Below, piece after piece: positions 47,370-56,198 of a stretch of 64,000 bases of DNA; the first letter of the stretch is position 1, and each line of letters starts with the position of its first letter. Origin of the DNA: an uncultured Alphaproteobacteria bacterium (lineage in GTDB: Bacteria > Pseudomonadota > Alphaproteobacteria > HIMB59 > GCA-002718135); contig CACEPG010000003.1 of NCBI GenBank assembly GCA_902561355.1, positions 1-64,000 on the forward strand, written 5' to 3'. Both the position numbers and the translations under genes were made by a program. Below the pieces are notes generated by a model. That model had not been told where the DNA came from. It saw only the letters and a program-made list of their open reading frames with translations, and searched no databases.

Positions 47370-48285
47370 TTACTAACTTTATAAATACATCCTCTAAGTC
47401 ACTTTCGTAAGTATTTATTTCAGAAAATTCAATTTTATTTAAATTTAAAATATCAATTATTTTTTTAATTGATATGTTGTTCTTATCATAACTAAGAGTC
47501 AGTTTATTTTCTTTCAAAACTGGCTTATAAATTTCTAAAGATTTAGGTATTGTATTATGTTTTGTTAAAGAAAAACTGACTGTTTTGTTTGAAATAATTT
47601 CAAGCATATTTTGTTTTGTATCATCTTTAATTACTTTTCCTTTATTAATTATAGTTATGTTGTCACATAATTCCTCGGCTTCTTCTATGTAATGAGTAGT
47701 AAGACAAATAGTCGTGCCCTCAGCATTGATTTTTTGTATATATTTCCATAGAGATTTTCTTAAATCGACATCTACTCCAGCAGTCGGTTCATCTAAAATT
47801 AACATTTCAGGACTATGAACTAGTGCTTTGGCAACAAGTAATCTTCTTCGCATTCCACCTGATAATGTTCTTGCATACGCATTTTTTTGATCAAGTAATC
47901 CTACATTATCTAAAATTTGTTCTGTTTTTCTATTTTTTTTTGTTATCCCATATAGACCTGCTTGAAGTTCCAGCAATTCATTTGGACTAAAGAAAGGATC
48001 AATATTTAATTCTTGTGGGACTATGCCAATTTTAAATTTACTGCTTTTTGAATGAGTATCTATATTAAGCCCACATATTTTTATCTCACCACTGTTTTTT
48101 TTTACCAAGCTTCCTAAAATATTAATAAAAGTTGATTTTCCAGCACCATTTGGTCCTAATAAACCATGAATAGAGCCTCTTTTTATTCGAATATTAAAAT
48201 TGCTCAGCGCATTAACACTTGAAGATTTTTTGAAGAAAATCTTATTAACGTTTTTTGCTTCTATTGAATATTTATAGTCTAACAT
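47359..48285 (-). CDS. ABC-2 type transporter ATP-binding protein
   Basis: A 308-residue exporter-type ATPase with Walker A GLLGPNGAGKSTFINILG, signature LSGGMRRRLLVAKALVHSPEM and Walker B MLILDEPTAGVDVDLR, then a C-terminal domain that may set substrate specificity. I use the ATG at 48285 (MLDYKYSIEAKNVNKIF); an upstream frame to 48330 overlaps polA and adds residues not usual for the family. It resembles the YadG/CcmA-like group. The partner ABC-2 permease is not adjacent; the next gene is the O-antigen ligase-like protein. Export of a polysaccharide or lipid is possible but unproven. Confidence 0.85.
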   Translation of the reverse strand: MLDYKYSIEAKNVNKIFFKKSSSVNALSNFNIRIKRGSIHGLLGPNGAGKSTFINILGSLVKKNSGEIKICGLNIDTHSKSSKFKIGIVPQELNIDPFFSPNELLELQAGLYGITKKNRKTEQILDNVGLLDQKNAYARTLSGGMRRRLLVAKALVHSPEMLILDEPTAGVDVDLRKSLWKYIQKINAEGTTICLTTHYIEEAEELCDNITIINKGKVIKDDTKQNMLEIISNKTVSFSLTKHNTIPKSLEIYKPVLKENKLTLSYDKNNISIKKIIDILNLNKIEFSEINTYESDLEDVFIKLVNEK

Positions 48286-48318
48286 TCTTATATTACAGTC
48301 TATATATTTAATTTTTTT

Positions 48319-51063
48319 ATGAATAAACAAAATAGATTAATTTTAATTGATGGTTCTGCCTATATTTTTAGAGCCTATTATGGATTACCCCGAATGAATA
48401 GGTCAGATGGCACACCTATAAATGCAGTTTTTGGATTTACTAACATGCTTGTTAAACTAATAGAGGATTATCGTGACAATAAAATGATTGTAATATTTGA
48501 TGCAGCAAGAGAAAATTTTAGAAATCAAATTTATAAAGAATATAAAGCTAACAGAGGTGAAACTCCTGAAGATTTAATACCGCAATTTGATATAATTCGA
48601 AAATGTGTAGATGCATTTAAAATACCTCAGTTAGAAATAGAGGGATATGAAGCAGATGATATTATCGCTACATTTACAAAACTTGCAACTAACAAAAAAA
48701 TGCATTCATTAATAATTTCTTCTGACAAAGATTTAATGCAGTTAGTTAATGAAAATGTTTCAATGTTAGATCCAATGAAAAATAAAAATATAGGTATAGA
48801 TCAGGTTATTGAGAAGTTTGGTCTTCCTCCAGAAAAAGTTATTTATATACAAGCTTTAACTGGAGACAAAGTTGACAATATTCCTGGAGCTCCAGGAATA
48901 GGACCTAAAACAGCACTAGAATTAATTAAAAATTTTGGAGATATTGATGGTTTACTCAAAAATTCGAATAAAATTAAACAAGAAAAAAGAAGAGAAGCTA
49001 TAAATGATTCAGTAAAAGATATTTTAACTAGTTTAGAATTGGTAAAATTAAAGAATGATATAAATTTACCAATTCAAATAGAAAGCATAAAAGCATTTTC
49101 TTCAATTGATGATAATACTAATAGCATAATTGAGTTTTTAGGAGAGCAAGGTTTTAAATCAATTTCCCAAAGATTAGAGAATAATGCTAATGTTTTTTCT
49201 AATGTTACTAGAGAAAAACAAAATAAAGTTGAAAAAAATCAATATATTTTAATTAATTCTAAAAAAAATTTAGAAGAAATTATATCTAATATCAAGAGAA
49301 AGGGTTATTGCACAATTGATACAGAAACGAATTCACTCAATATTGAAAAAGTAAAATTAGTTGGAGTTTCTTTATGTTGTGAAGAGAACATTTCATATTA
49401 TATTCCAATCAACCATTTAGATAAAAAAACATCAAAAAAAATTAAAAGCCAACTAGATGAAGATTATGTTTTAAATCATTTAAAAAATTTATGTGAAGAT
49501 AACTCTATACTTAAAATTGGTCAAAATATTAAATTCGATATAAGAGTTTTAGAGTGTTATAATATTAAAGTTAATTCAATTGCTGATACAATGTTGATGT
49601 CCTATGCATTAGATAATGGAATCATCAAACATAATATGGATGATCTAGCATTTACTCATCTACAACATAGTTGTATAAAATTTAAAGATGTAGTTGGAAG
49701 TGGTAAAAGCGAAATTACATTTGATTATGTTGAAATAAATAAGGCTGTTAATTATGCAGCGGAAGATGCTCTAGTAACTTTAAAGTTATATAATTTGTTG
49801 TTACCAAGAATAATAAGAGAAAAAACTAGATTTGTTTATGAGGATATTGATCTTAATTTAGTCAATGTTTTATCTTCTATGGAAACTAACGGCATTAAGA
49901 TTGATAACAAATATTTAAAAGAATTAAGTTATCAATTTGAAATTGAAAGTAATAAAATTGCTAGTAAAATTTTTAAAATTTCCAAAAAAGAATTTAATAT
50001 AGGTTCACCAAAACAATTAGGTGAAATTCTTTTTTTAGATTTAAAAATAGAAGGTGCCAAAAAGACGAAAAAAGGAGCATTTTCTACAGATTCTTCTACG
50101 CTCCAAGATTTAGAATCAAGAGGATATGAAATCGCTAAGCTTGTACTTGAGTGGAGAGAAGTAACAAAACTCAAGTCAACCTACACAGATGCTTTGCAAG
50201 AACAGTCTACTAAAAAAACAGACCGAGTTCATACCTCTTATGGTATAGCCAATACTTTGACTGGAAGATTGAGTTCAAATGATCCAAATTTACAAAATAT
50301 ACCTATAAGAACTGAAAATGGAAAAAAAATTAGAAAAGCTTTTATATGTGAAAAAAATACTAAGTTGATAAGTTTTGATTATTCTCAAATAGAATTAAGA
50401 TTAGCTGCTGAAATTTCAAAAGATAAAAATTTTATTAATGCATTTATTAATAAAGAAGATATTCATTCATCAACAGCAAAAGAAATTTTTAATGTTTCTG
50501 ATAAAAATTTAAATTCTGATTTAAGAAGAAAAGCTAAAGCAATTAATTTTGGTATTTTATATGGCATCAGTCCTTATGGATTAGCAAAACAACTAAATAT
50601 TACAAACTCTGAAGCAAAGATATATATTGAAAATTACTTCCATAAATATCCTAAAATTAAGGAGTATATGAATTTTCAAATTCAATCTGCAAAATCTTCT
50701 AATTTTGTATCAACAATTTTTGGGAGACGTTGTAACATTAAAGGAATTAATGATAAAAATTTTAATGTACGAGGCTTTGCTGAAAGACAAGCTATAAATG
50801 CACCAATCCAAGGAAGTGCAGCTGATATAATTAAATTAGCGATGATTCAAATTCATAACAAAATTATATCAAAAGAAATACCAGCTAAAATGCTACTACA
50901 AGTACATGATGAATTGATATTTGAAGTAGATAAAAATAAAATTAATAATGTTTCAGAAAATATAAAAAATATTATGGAAACAGCACATTTAAAATATAAA
51001 AATTTTACTGTTCCTCTGACAGTTGAATTTGGTTTGGGTGATACTTGGGCTGAATCTCATTAA
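48319..51063 (+). CDS. polA: DNA polymerase I
   Basis: A 914-residue enzyme with all three activities: 5' nuclease domain (LIDGSAYIFRAYYGL, YKANRGETP, DKDLMQLV), 3'-5' exonuclease with intact acidic residues (TIDTETNSLN, KIGQNIKFDIRVLE), and polymerase (SFDYSQIELRLAAEIS motif A, RRKAKAINFGILYGISPYGLA motif B, LLQVHDELIFEV motif C). It fills gaps and removes RNA primers. It is divergent from the ABC ATPase gene with about 33 bases between starts. Confidence 0.97.
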   Translation: MNKQNRLILIDGSAYIFRAYYGLPRMNRSDGTPINAVFGFTNMLVKLIEDYRDNKMIVIFDAARENFRNQIYKEYKANRGETPEDLIPQFDIIRKCVDAFKIPQLEIEGYEADDIIATFTKLATNKKMHSLIISSDKDLMQLVNENVSMLDPMKNKNIGIDQVIEKFGLPPEKVIYIQALTGDKVDNIPGAPGIGPKTALELIKNFGDIDGLLKNSNKIKQEKRREAINDSVKDILTSLELVKLKNDINLPIQIESIKAFSSIDDNTNSIIEFLGEQGFKSISQRLENNANVFSNVTREKQNKVEKNQYILINSKKNLEEIISNIKRKGYCTIDTETNSLNIEKVKLVGVSLCCEENISYYIPINHLDKKTSKKIKSQLDEDYVLNHLKNLCEDNSILKIGQNIKFDIRVLECYNIKVNSIADTMLMSYALDNGIIKHNMDDLAFTHLQHSCIKFKDVVGSGKSEITFDYVEINKAVNYAAEDALVTLKLYNLLLPRIIREKTRFVYEDIDLNLVNVLSSMETNGIKIDNKYLKELSYQFEIESNKIASKIFKISKKEFNIGSPKQLGEILFLDLKIEGAKKTKKGAFSTDSSTLQDLESRGYEIAKLVLEWREVTKLKSTYTDALQEQSTKKTDRVHTSYGIANTLTGRLSSNDPNLQNIPIRTENGKKIRKAFICEKNTKLISFDYSQIELRLAAEISKDKNFINAFINKEDIHSSTAKEIFNVSDKNLNSDLRRKAKAINFGILYGISPYGLAKQLNITNSEAKIYIENYFHKYPKIKEYMNFQIQSAKSSNFVSTIFGRRCNIKGINDKNFNVRGFAERQAINAPIQGSAADIIKLAMIQIHNKIISKEIPAKMLLQVHDELIFEVDKNKINNVSENIKNIMETAHLKYKNFTVPLTVEFGLGDTWAESH

Positions 51064-51183
51064 ATGAAAAAAAAAGAAAAAAAACAAAATCCAATAGCAA
51101 AAGATTTACGAAGCCCTAAGTATAAACAAAGAACTGTTAAAAATAAAAAAATTTATAATAGAAAGAAAAAAATTATTACTTAA
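51064..51183 (+). CDS. very small basic protein resembling ribosome-rescue factor ArfA
   Basis: A 39-codon ORF begins at the base after the polA stop (MKKKEKKQNPIAKDLRSPKY, then KQRTVKNKKIYNRKKKIIT). The pattern N-P-I-A-x-x-L-x-x-x-x-(Y/F)-x-x-R-x-V-K-x-K-K-x-Y-x-R-K resembles the core of ArfA ([27 protein letters not shown]-type). ArfA frees ribosomes stalled on mRNAs without a stop codon. There is no own ribosome site, so translational coupling to polA is implied. The stop overlaps the end of the convergent glutaredoxin gene. Low complexity (mostly lysine) limits confidence in both the gene and the function. Confidence 0.5.
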   Translation: MKKKEKKQNPIAKDLRSPKYKQRTVKNKKIYNRKKKIIT

Positions 51184-51419
51184 AAATTCTCATCTGGATT
51201 ATTAAAAGCAAGCCACTGTTCTAATTGATTATATGTTCCTATATGTTCGTTATTAATAATGATTTGTGGGAATGTTTTAGCATTAGGAAATTTTTGAAAA
51301 AATTCTTCTCTTGTAAAATCTTTATCAAGCATGAATATTTGAGGATTATATTTTGAAAGGCGCATTTTGGCTCTATCACAAAATATACAATTAGTTTTAG
51401 AATAAATTTCTGCTTTCAT
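51180..51419 (-). CDS. grxC: glutaredoxin
   Basis: A 79-residue thioredoxin-fold protein with the redox pair C11-x-x-C14 (TNCIFCDRAK) and the cis-proline motif TFPQI. The centre CIFC differs from the usual CPYC. It starts at the stop of nrdB (overlapping bases), so it is in the nrdA-nrdB operon and probably supplies electrons to ribonucleotide reductase. It ends in a 4-base overlap with the small ORF after polA. Confidence 0.9.
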   Translation of the reverse strand: MKAEIYSKTNCIFCDRAKMRLSKYNPQIFMLDKDFTREEFFQKFPNAKTFPQIIINNEHIGTYNQLEQWLAFNNPDENF

Positions 51420-52408
51420 TAAAAAGCTTCATCAAAACTAAGAGCCCTATCAGTCGGTCTTTGATATTCAGATACTCTTTTTTCAAAGAAATTCGTTACA
51501 TTTTGAACATCTAAAGCACGCATAAAATCAAAAGGATTTTCAGTATTAAATACTCTTTCAAATTCAAATAAATCAGCAATTCTATCAGCGACCGCTTCAA
51601 TATAATCGCACATTAAGTTTGCATTCATTCCAATTAAATCGACTGGTAATGCATCTTTTACAAATTCTTTTTCAAATGATACAGCTTCTCTAACTATCTC
51701 TTCAAATTGTGACTGAGGAACTTCATTTGGTATTAAAGATAGAGCAGAAATATCCGAGTCTGTTAATGATCCATTAGTAAATTTATCTCGAAGAGTTTTA
51801 AACATTAAAGCTGAAAAACTAAAATGCATACCCTCATCTCTTGCAATCCAGTCATTAGAAAGTGCTAAACCAGGAAGCAAACCTCTTTTTCTAAAATAAT
51901 ATATAGCACAAAATGATCCTGCAAAAAATAAACCTTCTACTAATCCAAAACCAATTAAACGAGTAAGTAAATTTTGATTTCCGTTTAACCACTTAGAAAC
52001 CCATTGTGCTTTATGGTTAATACACGGAACATTTTGAATAGCATCAAAAAGTAAGTCTTTTTCCTTTTGATCTTTAACATAAGCCTCTATTTGTAAACCA
52101 TACATTTCAGCATGAATGGATTCATTAAGCATTTGCATTGATATAAAACATCTAGCTTCTGGAATTAATATCTCTTTATAAAATCTACTTGCCAGATTTT
52201 CATTTATCATTGCTTCAGAATTTGCAAAGTACGCAAGCACATGTTTTATAAAATGTTTTTCACCCTCATTTAAAGTTTGTAAATCTCTTAAATCATCTTG
52301 TAACGACACTTCTTCTGGTGTCCAAAAAGCCTGAATATGTAATTTATACCTATCCCAGATATCTTGATGCTTTATAGGAAAAATTGATTTAACTCCTTTA
52401 GATATCAT
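51419..52408 (-). CDS. nrdB: ribonucleotide reductase class I small subunit (R2)
   Basis: A 329-residue di-metal radical subunit. The radical tyrosine is Y103 in NESIHAEMY, with metal ligands E96 and H99; the second half-site lies in GLVEGLFF and DEGMHFSF. The first ligand, usually aspartate (ASDGIVNENL in mammalian R2), is glutamate E65 here (FANSEAMINENL), as in class Ic proteins, although those lack the tyrosine. The C-terminal tail ends SFDEAF for docking to NrdA. It lies 14 bases after nrdA and overlaps the glutaredoxin gene. Confidence 0.94.
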   Translation of the reverse strand: MISKGVKSIFPIKHQDIWDRYKLHIQAFWTPEEVSLQDDLRDLQTLNEGEKHFIKHVLAYFANSEAMINENLASRFYKEILIPEARCFISMQMLNESIHAEMYGLQIEAYVKDQKEKDLLFDAIQNVPCINHKAQWVSKWLNGNQNLLTRLIGFGLVEGLFFAGSFCAIYYFRKRGLLPGLALSNDWIARDEGMHFSFSALMFKTLRDKFTNGSLTDSDISALSLIPNEVPQSQFEEIVREAVSFEKEFVKDALPVDLIGMNANLMCDYIEAVADRIADLFEFERVFNTENPFDFMRALDVQNVTNFFEKRVSEYQRPTDRALSFDEAF

Positions 52409-52422
52409 TTATATAATCTCTT

Positions 52423-55185
52423 TTATGCACTGCATGTTAAACAATCTTCTGGATCATCATTTTCAGTAACGGCATTCTTTAAAAAATCCTCCTTGGCAAC
52501 TTTTTCTGATGAAACAGTTACCTTGACAGCATCAACAGCTGATCTACTTCTAAGATAATACATACCTGTTTTTAAACCTTTTTTCCAAGCATACATATGC
52601 ATTGAATTAACTTTTCCAAAAGTCGGTGTTGATAACCATAAATTCATAGACTGAGTTTGATCTATAAATGGAGCCCTATCAGCGGCCATATCAATTACTG
52701 TTTTTTGAGATGTCTCCCAAACTGTTTTATAAGTTTCTTTGAGATCTTCAGGAAAATTTTGAATATTTTGCACAGAACCGTTTTCTAAAATAATTTTATC
52801 ACGCATTTCTTTATTCCAAAGGTTGCGTTTAGATAATGCTTTAACTAGGTGTCTATTAACTAATAAAAATTCTCCAGATAAAGTTTGTCTTTTATAAATA
52901 TTAGAAGTTTGTATTTGAAAAGTTTCTGTATTTCCTAAGATTATTCCAGTAGAGGCAGTTGGCATACATGCTGTAGTAAGAGAATTTCTAACACCTACTT
53001 TTTTAATTTTTTCCCTTAGAGATTCCCAATCCCACATATTTGAGGGTTCAATTCCCCATAAATCAAATTGAAATTTTCCTTGAGATAAAGGGGAGCCTTT
53101 AAAAGTCGAGTATGCTCCTTTTTCTTTAGCCAGTTCACAGGATGCTTCTAATGCACCAAAATAGATTGTTTCAAATATTTTTTTATTAATTTTCTTAGCT
53201 TCTTCACCATCATAAGGAATATCTAATTCAAAGAATACATCTGCTAGACCCTGAATACCCAATCCGATTGGTCTGTGCTTATTATTAGAAACTTCAGTTT
53301 TGTTGGTTGGATAGAAATTTATACCAATTACTTGATCTAAATTTTTTGTAGCTAGTTTAGCAGTTTCATATAATTTTTTGTAATCATATTCTTTGGTTTT
53401 GTTTTTCTGTGATTTTATAACAAATTTAGGTAATGCAATTGAAGCTAAATTACAAACTGATGTTTCATTTTTATCAGAATACTCAACTATTTCAGCACAA
53501 AGATTTGATGATTTAATTACACCTATGTTTTTTTGGTTAGATTTATTATTAATCGAATCTTTATACAACATATAAGGCTGACCCGTTTCTATTTGAGCTT
53601 CTATGATTTTAGACATTAATGCTCTTGCTTTAATCTTTTCTAAATGAGGTAATTCCTTTTCATATTTTTCATATAGTTCTTCAAAATCTTTACCATATTT
53701 ATCAGACAAACCAGGACATTCATGTTCACTCATAAGAGTCCAATCATCATCACTCTCCACTCTTTTCATAAATAAATCAGGTATCCATAATGCATAGAAT
53801 AAATCTCTAGCTCTAAATTCTTCTGCACCAGTATTTTTTCTTAGTTCTAAAAATTTTTCAATATCAGCGTGCCAAGGTTCTAAATATACAGCAAAAGAAC
53901 CTTTGCGTTTGCCACCACCTTGATCAACCGATTTTGCTGTTTCATTAAAAATTTTTAAAAAAGGAATTAATCCATTAGATTTCCCGTTAGTTGATTTTAT
54001 TCTGCTCCCACTACCTCTTATGTTATGTGCATGCATTCCTATTCCACCAGCTGTTTTTGATATTAAAGCACAATCTTTAATTGTGTTAAAAATACCATCA
54101 ATTGAGTCATCTTCCATACCAATTAAAAAACATGATGATAATTGTTGCATTTTTAAACCACTATTAAAAAGGGTAGGTGTAGCATGAGTATAAAAACCGT
54201 TAGATAAGCTATAATATGTCTTTTTAACTTTTTCTAAATCAAAACTGTCACAGGAAACTGTTAGAGCCACCCTCATCCACAAATCTTGAGGACGTTCTAT
54301 TGTTTTGTTTTCAAATTTTAATAAATAAGCTCTTACTAAAGTTGTAAATGCAAAATAATCAAAATTATAATCTCTATCATAATCAATAACCGATTCTATT
54401 TCTTCAGCATTTGCCATTACTTTATTGTAATACTCATCTCTTAAAAGACCATCATCAAATAAATTTTTTGTTGCAATTATAAAACCTGGCGTTTCTTTAT
54501 GCAGAGAATTAGCTTTTATGCGTGCTGCTAAGTATGAATAATCAGGATGTTCAACTGTTAGAGATGCAGCAGTTTCAGCTAGGTATGTATCAATTTCGAT
54601 TGAAGTAATATCATTATATAATCCCGGAACTGCTTTTTGAACAACAACTATTGGATCTATTCTCAAACCAGTTGACAATACAGAAACTCTGTTAGTTATT
54701 TTATCTAAAGAAATAGGTTCTTTAGTTCCATCTCTTTTTGTAACCATCATCGATGAAGCTTTAGCCCCAACTTGTTCTTTTAGTTTTTTAGTATGATATC
54801 GAGAAGCAGCTCTTTGTTCTCGATACAACACATATGCCCTAGCTACTTTATGATGCTCATCTCTCATTAAAGCCAGTTCAACCTGATCTTGGATATCTTC
54901 AATGTGAATCATATCTCCATCAGCAATTCTTCTAGTTAGTGCAGACACCACTTTATGAGTAAGACCTTCTACAGTTTTATGAATACTGTCTGTTTGTTCT
55001 TTTTCGTGATTTTTATTATTTCTAATTTTTGTTTGAGCAAGGAAAGCTTTTTTTATTGCGTTAGATATTTTATTAGCTTTAAAAGGTGTTATAGATCCAT
55101 CTCTTCTAACTACACTCAAACTTAACAGATTAACGCTTTTGTCTTTTATATCTTTGACCGCTGATACGGGTGAATTGTCTGCCAT
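52423..55185 (-). CDS. nrdA: ribonucleotide reductase class I large subunit (R1) with tandem ATP-cones
   Basis: A 920-residue enzyme that reduces ribonucleoside diphosphates. Two ATP-cone regulatory domains are visible: VVRRDGSITPFKANKISNAI near the N-terminus and MVTKRDGTKEPISLDKITNRV at about 146. The barrel holds LFNSGLKMQQLSSCFLI, NLCAEIVEY and TACMPTASTGIILGN, and the C-terminal thiol pair is CLTC. Two cones, as in Pseudomonas NrdA, compare with one in E. coli. The promoter carries an NrdR box (55225-55240). It is first in nrdA-nrdB-grx. Confidence 0.95.
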   Translation of the reverse strand: MADNSPVSAVKDIKDKSVNLLSLSVVRRDGSITPFKANKISNAIKKAFLAQTKIRNNKNHEKEQTDSIHKTVEGLTHKVVSALTRRIADGDMIHIEDIQDQVELALMRDEHHKVARAYVLYREQRAASRYHTKKLKEQVGAKASSMMVTKRDGTKEPISLDKITNRVSVLSTGLRIDPIVVVQKAVPGLYNDITSIEIDTYLAETAASLTVEHPDYSYLAARIKANSLHKETPGFIIATKNLFDDGLLRDEYYNKVMANAEEIESVIDYDRDYNFDYFAFTTLVRAYLLKFENKTIERPQDLWMRVALTVSCDSFDLEKVKKTYYSLSNGFYTHATPTLFNSGLKMQQLSSCFLIGMEDDSIDGIFNTIKDCALISKTAGGIGMHAHNIRGSGSRIKSTNGKSNGLIPFLKIFNETAKSVDQGGGKRKGSFAVYLEPWHADIEKFLELRKNTGAEEFRARDLFYALWIPDLFMKRVESDDDWTLMSEHECPGLSDKYGKDFEELYEKYEKELPHLEKIKARALMSKIIEAQIETGQPYMLYKDSINNKSNQKNIGVIKSSNLCAEIVEYSDKNETSVCNLASIALPKFVIKSQKNKTKEYDYKKLYETAKLATKNLDQVIGINFYPTNKTEVSNNKHRPIGLGIQGLADVFFELDIPYDGEEAKKINKKIFETIYFGALEASCELAKEKGAYSTFKGSPLSQGKFQFDLWGIEPSNMWDWESLREKIKKVGVRNSLTTACMPTASTGIILGNTETFQIQTSNIYKRQTLSGEFLLVNRHLVKALSKRNLWNKEMRDKIILENGSVQNIQNFPEDLKETYKTVWETSQKTVIDMAADRAPFIDQTQSMNLWLSTPTFGKVNSMHMYAWKKGLKTGMYYLRSRSAVDAVKVTVSSEKVAKEDFLKNAVTENDDPEDCLTCSA

Positions 55186-55224
55186 TTAATTTCTATCCAT
55201 TTATAATAAAATAATCGTCGAAAA

Positions 55225-55240
55225 ACACAATATGTAGTGT
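55225..55240 (-). promoter_or_regulatory. NrdR box of the nrdAB operon
   Basis: ACACAATATGTAGTGT matches the palindromic NrdR consensus (acaCwAtATaTwGtgt) at all but the variable central base. A weaker second copy, GCCCAATATCGCAATA (55267-55282), is centred 42 bases away, four helical turns, as expected for paired NrdR boxes. They lie 40-100 bases upstream of nrdA and overlap the likely core promoter, so NrdR should repress nrdA-nrdB-grx. The nrdR gene itself is not in the window. Confidence 0.85.
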
Positions 55241-55255
55241 CGCCGTTAGGTGACA
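55238..55255. promoter_or_regulatory. dyad between the two NrdR boxes
   Basis: TGTCGCC (55238-55244) and GGTGACA (55249-55255) form a 6-of-7 inverted repeat around GTTA, starting in the last bases of the NrdR box. It may be a second operator or a fortuitous hairpin. The remainder of the 299-base region 55186-55484 is AT-rich and must hold the chvI promoter; no clear element was seen there. Confidence 0.3.
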
Positions 55256-55484
55256 ATACAACATTTGCCCAATATCGCAATAAGAACAAAACATGAACAT
55301 AAATAATTTTTTATTAAAGTCAAACTATATATTTATTTTATTTTTTGATTATGCAAACAAGTATTTGATTTATTTGAATTTACTTATTAATTCTTAATCA
55401 CAGTTTGTTATTATTTAATTATATGTTTAATTATTTGAAAACAATTGAACTTAAATTTGCCATAAAATATTATTAAAAAAACCA

Positions 55485-56198
55485 ATGACCTCAATTGCAT
55501 TAGTAGATGACGAGCAGTCGATTCTAGCTTCTGTTAGCTTAGCTTTAGAAGCTGAGGGTTATGAAGTAGACACATTTCATAATGGATTAGAGGCATTAAA
55601 TGCACTCGAGAAAAATAATTACGATCTTGGATTATTTGATATTAAAATGCCAAAGATGGATGGCAATGAATTATTAAGTAAAGTTAGAAATAGTAAAAAA
55701 ACTGACCTCAAGGAGATGCCAATAATTTTTTTAACATCTAAAGATCAGGAACAAGATGAAATTATAGGTTTAAGAATGGGAGCCGCAGATTATATAAAAA
55801 AACCTTTTTCTCAAAAATTATTAAATGAAAGAATTAGAACGGTTTTAAGAGTCTATCAAAATAGAAAAAACGATAATAGTTTTTCAGCAGAAACAAAAAA
55901 AAATTTAAAAAAAGGTAGTTTAGAATTAGATGAATTAAAACAATTGTGTTTTTGGAAAAATCAAATAATAGAATTAACTGTAGCAGAATTTAATTTAATA
56001 AAATCTTTAGCTAAATATCCAGGAGTAGTTAAAGATAGAAACCAACTACAGGACTCAATGTATGGTGATAGTGTTTATGTTGATGATCGTACAATAGATA
56101 GTCATATAAAACGTCTTCGAAAAAAATTTAAATCTTACGATCCTTTGTTTGATCAGATACGTACTCGTTATGGTTCTGGATATTCATGGCGTGAATAA
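55485..56198 (+). CDS. chvI: OmpR-family response regulator, ChvI-like
   Basis: A 237-residue regulator. Receiver domain with acidic pair VDDE, phospho-acceptor D52 (LGLFDIKMPKMDG) and K in IKKPFSQ; winged-helix domain ending RTIDSHIKRLRKKFK and TRYGSGYSWRE. Paired with the kinase encoded next and located before ahcY, this is the alphaproteobacterial ChvI/ExoR-circuit regulator position. It would control envelope and acid/stress genes. It is divergent from nrdA. Confidence 0.9.
   Translation: MTSIALVDDEQSILASVSLALEAEGYEVDTFHNGLEALNALEKNNYDLGLFDIKMPKMDGNELLSKVRNSKKTDLKEMPIIFLTSKDQEQDEIIGLRMGAADYIKKPFSQKLLNERIRTVLRVYQNRKNDNSFSAETKKNLKKGSLELDELKQLCFWKNQIIELTVAEFNLIKSLAKYPGVVKDRNQLQDSMYGDSVYVDDRTIDSHIKRLRKKFKSYDPLFDQIRTRYGSGYSWRE

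Noticed and set aside
52130-52160. Loss of the radical tyrosine in NrdB (EARCFI in place of EARCFY)
   Set aside because: That position is not the radical site; the tyrosine of the E-x-x-H-x-x-x-Y motif is present as Y103.
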